Assembly (NCBI GenBank): GCA_023426765.1
Contig: JAEZBW010000279.1
Coordinates: 1-6,429, forward strand
Length of the DNA: 6,429 nt
Source of the DNA: Bacillota bacterium
GTDB taxonomy: Bacteria > Bacillota > Clostridia > DSM-8532
Direction: 5' to 3'
Positions 1 through 5,801 of the stretch are shown one piece after another; within the stretch, counting starts at the first letter, position 1, and the number at the start of each line of letters is the position of its first letter. The translations under genes were made by a program, and so were the position numbers. Under the pieces are notes generated by a model. That model ran no database searches, was not told the origin of the DNA, and saw nothing but the letters and a program-made list of their open reading frames with translations.

Positions 1-2255
1 GTTTCCTTATCCTTACCCGATATTTGTATCATCGCAAACTGATAAAAGGGCGGAAGCTGCAATTCGCGGCGCAGATTGATTTCCTGCCCGAAAAAAGCCT
101 TGTAATCCTGCCGGATGGCAGCCTGAATGCTGAATTCGTCCGGATTGTGGGTTTGCAATACGACCCTGCCGGTTTTTTCGGCGCGGCCAGCGCGGCCCGA
201 GGCCTGGGTTATCAGCTGGAATGTTCTTTCGGCTGCCCGGTAATCTCCGCTTCCAAGCAAGCTGTCGGCACAGAGGATGCCTACCAGTGTCACATTGGAA
301 AAATCATGCCCTTTCGCAATCATCTGCGTGCCCACCATGACGTCAATCTTCTGCTCTTTGAAAGCATCCAGTATTTTTTGATGACCCATTTTTCCGCTGG
401 TGGTGTCAAAATCCATTCGGATCACCGAAAACCCGGGCTCCAGGTTCGGAAGCATCTCTTCTATCTTTTGCGTTCCAATTCCATAAGTCTCTAAATTTTC
501 ATCCCTGCAGGCGGGACATTGTGCTGGCTTTGTTGTTGCATACCCGCAATAATGGCAAACCAGGCGTTTTTCGGCCTGATGCCAGGTCAACGAAATGCTG
601 CAGTAAGGGCAAACAGCAATATATCCGCATTTTCGGCACAGCATGAAATTGGAGTGACCCCGTCGGTTGATAAACAGGATGGCCTGCTCCCCTGCAGCTT
701 TATTTATTTGCAGCTGTGCAACCAGTTTTTCGCTAAGCTCACTGCGCAGGCCGTTCTCCCTTTCACTGCGCATATCAACGGTCAGAACCTCGGGAAGCGG
801 CTTGTTGTTTGTTCTTTCCAGCATTTCAACCAGCTTTATTTTTCCATTGACCGCTCTCCAGTAGTTCTCAACAGAAGGAGTGGCTGATCCATACAACACG
901 ATTCCGTTGCTGAAACGGCAGCGGGCGGCAGCGATGGTTCTTGCATCATATTTCGGGGTTCTGTCGGATTTATAGGAGCTTTCATGCTCTTCATCGATAA
1001 TGATGACGCCCAGGTTGGAAAGGGGAGCGAAAACGGCGGAGCGGGCGCCTACAACGACCCTGACCTCTCCATCCCGAATCCTGTTCCACTGGTCAAAACG
1101 TTCCCCCATGGACAAGCGGCTATGCAATACTGCGACGCCATCACCGAACCTTCCCTTGAATTGCCGGACGGTCTGCGGGGTCAATCCGATTTCCGGTACC
1201 AGCATGATCGCTGTTTTCCCCTGCTCGATCACCTGCTGAATCACCTGTAGATAAACTTCAGTTTTACCGCTGCCTGTAACCCCATGCAGCAAAATCTCCC
1301 CATAATTGTTTTGTGAAATAGCGTTGTGAACTTCATCCAGTGCTTTCTTCTGGCATGGTGTCGGGTGCAATGGTTCAGTTTTCAGCACTTCCACCGCATC
1401 CAGCGGATTTCTTTCAACCGGTTCTTCAGAAAATAAGATATACCCTTTCTTCTGCATGTTTTTAAGAACTGCCGATGAAAACCCCAGCGCGTTCAGCTCG
1501 TGGACAGGAATCTGCCCCTCTTCATACAGCATTTCCATCAGGCGCAGCGTGTTCATGTTCCGGATCTGGTTGTTGGCGATCATCTCCTGGTATTCATCCA
1601 TTTCAACCGCCGGCCAGACCACCTTGATGGTTTTCGCACGCGCTTTCATTTGATAATGGTTGACGATTTCTATCAGATTTTTCTCTTCCAGCCCCTTTAA
1701 CAGCTTTAGCACCGGTTTTTTCAGAGTTTCCCGCAGTTCATCGATAAAAATGGCACCCTTATGACTGGTTAGGATGTCCAGCAGTAGCTGTTCCTCGGAA
1801 TTGAGTGCTTTAGTAACCTGAAGGGGTGAAGTGGGCTGGGTTTGGGGAGCCTGGTTGACATCGTTTGTTTCCACGTTGTCTCGTTCTGCCGGGGGATTGC
1901 TCTTTAGCAGAACCTCACGCCTGTACATCAGCCCGAGCCCTGAAGGGATCATACAGCGAATGGCCAGATCGTGCGTGCAGATATACCTTTTTTTCATCAG
2001 CTGGCTTAACTGCATCAATTCGGGTGTTAATACGGGAGTTTCATCGATTACCTGGCAAACGTCCTTCAGCCCCTTAAAGTTGCTTTCTTCCTTTATTTCC
2101 ATGACGAAGCCTTCCCGAATGCCCTCCCCCCGGCCAAATGGAACCAGAACCCTGATTCCGGGCTGGCTATATGCTTCAAGGCTTTCGGGAACCCTGTAAT
2201 CATAAAACCTGTCGTATTCTCTTGTGCTGTTTTGTATAACCACTGAAACAAACAA
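1..2255 (-). CDS. priA: Primosomal protein N' (PriA helicase), C-terminus cut by the window edge
   Basis: PriA is a superfamily 2 3'-to-5' DNA helicase that recognises abandoned replication forks and starts primosome reloading of the replicative helicase. About 751 codons are visible; the reading frame runs off the left edge, and by comparison with the family roughly 70-100 residues are missing. Seen in the translation: an N-terminal PriA DNA-binding region (starting FVSVVIQNSTREYDRFYDY), Walker A GVTGSGKT at about 325-332, the DEEH box at 421-424, and an eight-cysteine zinc-binding insert (C540, C543, C549, C552, C567, C570, C580, C583). Motif VI, QASGRAGR, lies at about 684-691. The start is a TTG at 2255-2253: GAGGAG at 2270-2265 sits 9 nt upstream and the N-terminus then aligns with other PriA proteins; the next in-frame candidate, a GTG at 2243, is too far from the site. 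No frameshift was seen. Identification is very secure; the TTG start is likely. Confidence 0.97.
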   Translation of the reverse strand, partial: MFVSVVIQNSTREYDRFYDYRVPESLEAYSQPGIRVLVPFGRGEGIREGFVMEIKEESNFKGLKDVCQVIDETPVLTPELMQLSQLMKKRYICTHDLAIRCMIPSGLGLMYRREVLLKSNPPAERDNVETNDVNQAPQTQPTSPLQVTKALNSEEQLLLDILTSHKGAIFIDELRETLKKPVLKLLKGLEEKNLIEIVNHYQMKARAKTIKVVWPAVEMDEYQEMIANNQIRNMNTLRLMEMLYEEGQIPVHELNALGFSSAVLKNMQKKGYILFSEEPVERNPLDAVEVLKTEPLHPTPCQKKALDEVHNAISQNNYGEILLHGVTGSGKTEVYLQVIQQVIEQGKTAIMLVPEIGLTPQTVRQFKGRFGDGVAVLHSRLSMGERFDQWNRIRDGEVRVVVGARSAVFAPLSNLGVIIIDEEHESSYKSDRTPKYDARTIAAARCRFSNGIVLYGSATPSVENYWRAVNGKIKLVEMLERTNNKPLPEVLTVDMRSERENGLRSELSEKLVAQLQINKAAGEQAILFINRRGHSNFMLCRKCGYIAVCPYCSISLTWHQAEKRLVCHYCGYATTKPAQCPACRDENLETYGIGTQKIEEMLPNLEPGFSVIRMDFDTTSGKMGHQKILDAFKEQKIDVMVGTQMIAKGHDFSNVTLVGILCADSLLGSGDYRAAERTFQLITQASGRAGRAEKTGRVVLQTHNPDEFSIQAAIRQDYKAFFGQEINLRRELQLPPFYQFAMIQISGKDKE

Positions 2256-2264
2256 AGTTTTTTT

Positions 2265-2298
2265 CTCCTCATCTTATGTACGGTTCTTTTTTATTGTA
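2265..2298 (-). promoter_or_regulatory. Candidate priA -10 element and ribosome binding site
   Basis: On the minus strand, TACAAT (2298-2293) lies about 40 nt ahead of the TTG start and is followed by a GAGGAG ribosome site (2270-2265). No good -35 is present; a run of T stands where it would be. The terminator further upstream shows that priA needs a promoter in this gap. The ribosome site is firm, the -10 is a guess. Confidence 0.35.
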
Positions 2299-2360
2299 CA
2301 TGAATTGAAGACGAAAAAAAAGTATGGAGCGGATGGTTATCTGTTGTTACCTCCGAGCAG

Positions 2361-2387
2361 TAAAAAAGAAGCTGGTTTAACAGCTTC
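2361..2387 (-). terminator. Intrinsic terminator closing the ssb / P-loop operon
   Basis: Read on the minus strand, GAAGCTG - 6-nt loop - CAGCTTC makes a perfect 7-bp stem (2387-2368) followed directly by six T (2367-2362). It lies about 130 bp past the stop codon of the P-loop gene and before the priA start region, so it ends that transcript and separates it from priA. On the plus strand the hairpin lacks a T tract. The stretch 2388-2517 between the gene and this terminator shows nothing else recognisable. Confidence 0.85.
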
Positions 2388-2517
2388 CTATTCTTAAGTA
2401 TACTATTATCGATATGGTTCGTGGTTTCATGCCTGTTCCCTGTTGCGTTTATCAGACGCAGCCAGCCGGACCATTATGGGGAATTCGTTTCAAACAACCC
2501 GGTTTGTACGGTATTTT

Positions 2518-2928
2518 TCAGCAAGCGTACTCCTTCTGAATGTCATCCGGGATATCTTTAATATTCCCACTGATGGAAAACACAAAACGGATGTTGAACT
2601 TCTTATTCAGTTCCTTGATTTTATCAAAGAATTTTTTATATTCGTTGTCTTTATCGGCTATCAGATCCAGCCTGTCGACATACAGGGCTTCAATATCGTA
2701 ATTGGCGGCAACCAGCCCGCTGATGAAACCATAAAACGCACTAAGATTGTCGATGGGAAAATCAGAAATATTCACAAAACGGATTTCATGGCGAAGGTCG
2801 GTGATCAGTTCATTGCTGGTATCGATAAAGACGATGTCGCCCTTGCATTCCTTAATGATAGTATGAACATCCTCGATGAGGTATTTCGTTTTTCCGACAC
2901 CTTTTGTTCCAAAAACAACCTTTATCAT
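2518..2928 (-). CDS. Small P-loop NTPase encoded downstream of ssb, function unknown
   Basis: This 136-residue protein begins almost at once with a Walker A motif, GTKGVGKT at 7-14. Hydrophobic beta-strand segments follow: GDIVFID (30-36), IEALYVDRLDLI (79-90, with D85 the likely Walker B acidic residue) and IRFVFSIS (113-120, a sensor-like strand). It is much shorter than RecA, AAA+ or DnaA-type ATPases, so it looks like a bare P-loop core without partner domains. I cannot place it in a named family. It starts at ATG 2928 with an AAAGGA ribosome site about 8 nt ahead. It lies 98 nt after ssb on the same strand and is followed by an intrinsic terminator, so the two are probably one operon. 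A role with SSB in replication or repair is inference from position only. The long plus-strand frame across it is antisense shadow. Confidence 0.8.
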   Translation of the reverse strand: MIKVVFGTKGVGKTKYLIEDVHTIIKECKGDIVFIDTSNELITDLRHEIRFVNISDFPIDNLSAFYGFISGLVAANYDIEALYVDRLDLIADKDNEYKKFFDKIKELNKKFNIRFVFSISGNIKDIPDDIQKEYAC

Positions 2929-3026
2929 CGGTAATCATTCCTTTCCGCTTTTCTTACAATACTGCTGCCGCAGGCACAGATAAGAATATTATTCCTTAAT
3001 GTGCACATTCAATACAGAGCAGGCCG

Positions 3027-3689
3027 TCATTCCTCGTCCTCTTTATGGGCGTTGTTATTGTCCTTGCTGATTTCCATTTTAGAAATGGAAACCTCATATG
3101 CCGTACGGTCTTCGACTGTTCCATCCTGAAACTTTTTCTGGTATTGCCTGCTTTGTATTCGGCCCCATACCTTAATGTTGTCACCGATTTCAAAATGGCT
3201 GGCAAACCTGGCATTCCTGCCCCACGCAATACAAGGTATGTAATCTGATTTATTATAAGCCCGGTTAACGGCCAGCAGAATATCTGCAATTTCCCTTCCA
3301 AAGGGTGTGGTTCTGTAAATGGGCTTTTTGCAGATGAACCCGTTCAGATATATGCTGTTCGGAACCTTTACCTCATCGGACGAATCCATCAGGATAATGT
3401 CACGGGCAAAAACCGTCAGCATTAACTTGTGATTGGTTTCATTGTTATAATTGTTGTAGCTTCGGAATTGACCTTCAACCGTGATCAGCTTCCCTGCGGT
3501 AAACTCATCAACCGGCAGAAGCCTTTCGGAAAACATGACGGGTATATGGTCGTATGTATCGCTTAGTCTGGATACCTCAACCATGACCAAATAGAACCCC
3601 TCGCCATAGATCTCATGGCTGAATTCCGGTTTTGATGCGATTTTGCCGGATAAACTGGTACAATTGTTCTCCAAAAAATTACCGGACAT
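3027..3689 (-). CDS. ssb: Single-stranded DNA-binding protein with two OB folds
   Basis: This 220-residue protein reads as two tandem SSB-type OB folds. Fold one covers about residues 8-102, with the strand-1 pattern LSGKIASKPEF. Fold two covers about 111-206 and is the clearer match: YLNGFICKKPIYRTTPFGRE, then ADILLAVNR, YIPCIAWGRNA and GDNIKVWGRIQSR are typical SSB strands. Classical bacterial SSB has one OB fold, a disordered linker and a DDDIPF-like C-terminal tip that recruits partners. Here a second fold is present and the C-terminus is short and acidic (HKEDEE) without the hydrophobic tip, so it is probably a paralogue of the main SSB rather than the housekeeping copy. It would coat single-stranded DNA in the cytoplasm. 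ATG 3689 has GAGGAG 13 nt upstream, a slightly long spacing. The gene leads a probable operon with the P-loop NTPase and has a long structured leader. The symbol is used in the family sense. Confidence 0.85.
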   Translation of the reverse strand: MSGNFLENNCTSLSGKIASKPEFSHEIYGEGFYLVMVEVSRLSDTYDHIPVMFSERLLPVDEFTAGKLITVEGQFRSYNNYNNETNHKLMLTVFARDIILMDSSDEVKVPNSIYLNGFICKKPIYRTTPFGREIADILLAVNRAYNKSDYIPCIAWGRNARFASHFEIGDNIKVWGRIQSRQYQKKFQDGTVEDRTAYEVSISKMEISKDNNNAHKEDEE

Positions 3690-3738
3690 GGAAATACCCC
3701 ACTCCTCTCTGTCTTTCGTATCTAAACTAAATTCATCT

Positions 3739-3959
3739 CATGATATGCTTATTCCAAATATCATGCTTTTAGAAGTTTTCTTTCTACTTTTATCGCTAAC
3801 AGCGTGCAGGTGCGACCTTCAGGTTGCCTGCAGCATTGTTCCCCCCGGATATGCCATACGCCAGACAGTAAAGAGGATCATGAAGATATCCGGCACCTTA
3901 TCGGGAAAATATCCCTCATCTGCCTCTTTCCCCATAAAGGCAGAATTTTCCGTATACTA
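3739..3959 (-). promoter_or_regulatory. Structured 5' leader of ssb, candidate regulatory RNA
   Basis: Between a strong promoter and the ssb start lies a leader of about 270 nt containing seven inverted repeats in a row on the minus strand. Arms are 3919-3925/3938-3944 (7 bp), 3903-3906/3912-3915 (4 bp) and 3845-3852/3886-3893 (8 bp, CCGGATAT/ATATCCGG). Next is 3805-3810/3827-3832 (6 bp, with an inner ACC-UGAA-GGU tetraloop hairpin). Last are 3794-3797/3801-3804 (4 bp), 3770-3774/3782-3786 (5 bp) and 3739-3746/3758-3765 (8 bp, CATGATAT/ATATCATG). None has a T tract, so they are not plain terminators. The consensus cores of SAM-I, TPP, FMN, cobalamin, glycine and T-box leaders are not complete here. 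It could be a cis-acting leader, a small RNA sharing the promoter, or protein-binding dyads; no family is assigned. Confidence 0.4.
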
Positions 3960-3964
3960 ATCCT

Positions 3965-3993
3965 ATTATAACCACTGAAACTCAGTTATGCAA
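3965..3993 (-). promoter_or_regulatory. Sigma-A-type promoter for the ssb leader
   Basis: On the minus strand, TTGCAT (3993-3988) and a perfect TATAAT (3970-3965) are separated by exactly 17 nt. The predicted transcription start is near 3958, placing all the dyads of the ssb leader inside the transcript. It lies downstream of the stop codon of the 4034-4672 gene, so ssb can be expressed independently of that gene. No intrinsic terminator was found between the two. Confidence 0.7.
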
Positions 3994-4033
3994 CGGTTTT
4001 TACTCGATTTGACCAAATTTTAGAGGATTTGTG

Positions 4034-4672
4034 TTAATTCGGTCCCCTGTCGCAAACCTTATTCAAATCAACATCATGCAGCACAGCCAAAGAAGCTGCC
4101 GCCAATATATCGTACGGGTCATTGTTCATCACGCTCAGATTCATTACAAACTCCTGAGGTTCTACAGTTCTTCCGCTTGCCGATGTCAGCCTCTCCCGAA
4201 CACAGCAGAGAAACTGTCCGCTGATGGAGGGTTCGCCCGTACTGGAGGTTGTAACCTTCGATTCGGCATTGAAACCATATCGTAACAACCTACATTTCAT
4301 TTCATCGGAAAAATCCGAAGGTTTAATAATATCGCTATTTAAAATTACCACCAAATCTTTAAAGGAATTTTTCGCATCCTGTCCGATAATGTCATAAATC
4401 ATCTTCCATTGTCTGTAATCATTCACGATAAGCGAATCGATGGGCAGCGTGTTCAGCGCTTCTTCAAGCTGATCCTCCCTGATTCGAAGGATTAACACAT
4501 CTGTTCCGGCCTGGCTTAACGCTGCACAGTAATCCTGCCAGGTTCCCCGGTTTTTCAGACGGTTTTCAACCTCCGTAATACTCACTTTTTTGTTCTCGAC
4601 GCTTAAAAATGTTTTAACAGCTTCCAATACTTCCTGGGTATGATCGTTATCCACCATTCCTGTAATGTGCAT
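4034..4672 (-). CDS. Mur-ligase-like protein with degenerate P-loop, function unknown
   Basis: This 212-residue protein has no obvious named family, but the order of its segments follows the central ATPase domain of Mur ligases (MurC/D/E/F, folylpolyglutamate synthase, MurT). MHITGMVDNDHTQEVLEAV (1-19) sits where ITGTNGKTT would be. DVLILRI (58-64) and DSLIVNDY (79-86) fit the following strands, LVVILNSD (107-114) fits the VLNADD motif, and YGFNAESKV (132-140) fits the next conserved strand. YDILAAASLAVLHDVDL (187-203) fits the NVYNALAAIAVA helix that ends the domain. The GKT/S nucleotide-binding residues are lost and the C-terminal ligase domain is absent, so it probably does not catalyse an ATP-dependent ligation. 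It starts at ATG 4672 with GGGGAG 8 nt upstream. A real gene is likely; the Mur relation is inference by eye. Confidence 0.75.
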   Translation of the reverse strand: MHITGMVDNDHTQEVLEAVKTFLSVENKKVSITEVENRLKNRGTWQDYCAALSQAGTDVLILRIREDQLEEALNTLPIDSLIVNDYRQWKMIYDIIGQDAKNSFKDLVVILNSDIIKPSDFSDEMKCRLLRYGFNAESKVTTSSTGEPSISGQFLCCVRERLTSASGRTVEPQEFVMNLSVMNNDPYDILAAASLAVLHDVDLNKVCDRGPN

Positions 4673-4680
4673 TTTTTATT

Positions 4681-4970
4681 CTCCCCGGGAATCAGCCATT
4701 TTGAATGCGTTTCCCTGACCATTATGTCGGAAAGCGGTTATTGACAGACGACAGGAAATCGTTCGGAAAAAAGCACCCGATCATGCATACCGGGTTTTAA
4801 ATGCTTGAAGTCTGTCTGGTTACGATGATCAAACCATGGTGCGCATGTTTTCTGCATGTTTTCCGAAATACCTCCCTTTGTAAATGTACGGAACTTGTTT
4901 GGCTGCCATTCATCAGTTCTATTTTTCACAAGTTTCGTTAGCCTATTCAAGTGCAGATTGCAGATTCCTT
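4681..4970. other. Intergenic region between the Mur-like gene and rbr
   Basis: This stretch separates divergent genes and must hold the minus-strand promoter for the 4034-4672 gene as well as the rbr promoter. I see only its ribosome site (4686-4681) and a weak CATAAT at 4726-4721 on the minus strand without a convincing -35. A perfect TTGACA at 4741-4746 on the plus strand has no -10 partner at the right distance. Small tandem echoes (GCATGTTTTC twice near 4843-4863, GCAGATT twice near 4952-4966) are too short to name. A 79-codon frame on the minus strand (4738-4977) was not accepted because it has no ribosome site. Confidence 0.5.
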
Positions 4971-4999
4971 GTTTCATTCTGCCAGTTATGTGGTATAAT
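4971..4999 (+). promoter_or_regulatory. Extended -10 promoter of rbr
   Basis: TGGTATAAT (4991-4999) is a perfect -10 hexamer with the TGn extension. The -35 region is weak (GTTTCA at 4971-4976 with a 17-nt spacer, or TTGTTT at 4969-4974 with 19), as is normal for extended -10 promoters. The start of transcription should be near 5006, giving a leader of about 50 nt before the rbr start. No clear PerR box (TTATAATNATTATAA) was found. Confidence 0.7.
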
Positions 5000-5055
5000 T
5001 TTCTTGTATGCGTAAATATTAATAGAGCAAATAACCGAAAGTAAGGAGTATTTCA

Positions 5056-5589
5056 ATGGATATCAAGGGGACAAAAACCGAAGAAAATTTGAAAACCGCT
5101 TTTGCCGGTGAATCCATGGCCAGAAACAAGTATACCTTCTATGCGAACCAGGCCAGAAAAGACGGTTATGAACAAATTGCAGACTTTTTTGAGGAAACCG
5201 CTGAAAATGAGCGGCTTCATGCGAAGATATGGTTTAAGTATCTTCATGGCATCCTGGATACCCCGAAGAATTTAGAGGATGCCGCCTCCGGTGAGCATTA
5301 CGAATGGACCGAAATGTACAGCGGGTTCGCGCAGACCGCCCGGGAAGAGGGCTTTAAGGAACTTGCGCTGATGTTTGAGAATGTGGCTAAAATTGAAAAG
5401 GCTCATGAAGAGCGTTTTAACAAGCTGCTGCAAACCATCAACGATGGTTCGGTTTTTGTCAAGGAAGATCAGGTGGTATGGGTTTGTAAGAAATGCGGCC
5501 ATATCCACATCGGCACATCCGCCCCGAAGGTATGCCCCGTGTGCAAGCACCCCCAGGCCTTCTTTGAAGTCAAATGTGAAAACTATTAA
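5056..5589 (+). CDS. rbr: Rubrerythrin (non-haem diiron peroxidase)
   Basis: Rubrerythrin reduces hydrogen peroxide in the cytoplasm of anaerobes, taking electrons through its rubredoxin-like centre. At 177 residues it is close to the usual length of short rubrerythrins. The N-terminal ferritin-like four-helix domain (about 1-128) carries the full diiron ligand set by pattern: E19 (AGESMARNKY), E52 and H55 (ENERLHAK), E83 and E86 (EWTEMY), E114 and H117 (IEKAHEERF). The C-terminal rubredoxin-like domain has the two CxxC pairs for a mononuclear FeS4 site: C144/C147 (CKKCGHIH) and C160/C163 (CPVC). ATG 5056 is preceded by AAGGAG at 5043-5048 with 7-nt spacing. It is monocistronic, divergent from the Mur-like gene and convergent with the transposase; no T-tract terminator follows it, and the repeat array begins one base after its stop codon. 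Confidence 0.97.
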   Translation: MDIKGTKTEENLKTAFAGESMARNKYTFYANQARKDGYEQIADFFEETAENERLHAKIWFKYLHGILDTPKNLEDAASGEHYEWTEMYSGFAQTAREEGFKELALMFENVAKIEKAHEERFNKLLQTINDGSVFVKEDQVVWVCKKCGHIHIGTSAPKVCPVCKHPQAFFEVKCENY

Positions 5590-5590
5590 G

Positions 5591-5769
5591 CCATTGGGGA
5601 CAGGTACCTTGGCTCAATTTGACCACTGGGGACAGGTACCTTGGCTCAATTTGATCATTGGGTCAGGTACCTTGGCTTAAATTCCTTGCCTTTGTTTTAT
5701 AGTTTAGCGATGACCACTGGGGACAGGTACCTTGGCTCAATTTGATCATTGGGTCAGGTACCTTGGCTT
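5591..5769. repeat. REP-like array of GGTACC-centred units beside a RAYT gene
   Basis: Five copies of a short unit fill the space between convergent rbr and the transposase. Three are 32 bp and nearly identical (5591-5622, 5623-5654, 5714-5745; core GGGGACAGGTACCTTGGCTC, ending CAATTTGA; the first differs only by CCATT for CCACT). Two are shorter variants (5655-5678 and 5746-5769) with GGGTCA in place of GGGGACA and a different right end. Each unit contains the 8-bp palindrome AGGTACCT, so neighbouring units can also pair with each other. RAYT transposases are known to be accompanied by such REP elements, which they are thought to spread; the link here rests on adjacency. Orientation of all units is the same. 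Confidence 0.85.
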
Positions 5770-5801
5770 ATATTCCTTGCCTTTGTTTTATAGTTTAGCG
5801 A
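5620..5801. repeat. 91-bp tandem duplication covering repeat units and transposase gene tail
   Basis: 5620-5710 and 5711-5801 are direct tandem copies of 91 bp differing at a single base (A at 5680, T at 5771). Each copy holds one 32-bp unit, one short variant unit and a tail TTCCTTGCCTTTGTTTTATA followed by GTTTAGCGA. In the right copy the last 14 bases (5788-5801) are the final codons and stop of the transposase gene; the left copy (5697-5710) repeats them out of context. The near identity indicates a recent event or ongoing exchange. Confidence 0.9.

Noticed and set aside
24..2199. Several plus-strand frames of 65-156 codons across the left third
   Set aside because: All lie opposite the continuous priA reading frame, which carries every expected helicase and zinc motif.
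2443..2934. 163-codon plus-strand frame
   Set aside because: It is antisense to the P-loop NTPase, whose Walker A motif, ribosome site and downstream terminator all support the minus strand.
3815..3832. GGCAACC...AAGGT on the minus strand, resembling part of a SAM-I riboswitch
   Set aside because: The 5' part of the SAM-I core and the following conserved AAxTCC segment are missing; the match is explained by a local hairpin.
3972..4014. CCACTG ... CTCGATTTGACCA, resembling a degraded copy of the GGTACC repeat unit
   Set aside because: The ends match but the middle, including GGTACC, does not and the length is wrong; likely coincidence.
4741..4769. Perfect TTGACA as a plus-strand promoter
   Set aside because: No -10-like hexamer stands 16-19 nt downstream, and a much better promoter lies next to rbr.
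4738..4977. 79-codon minus-strand frame between the Mur-like gene and rbr
   Set aside because: No ribosome site precedes its ATG, its product shows no recognisable motif, and its start is embedded in the rbr promoter region. It cannot be excluded without homologues.
5591..5801. CRISPR array
   Set aside because: The units are tandem without unique spacers of even length, and the longer period is a simple 91-bp duplication.
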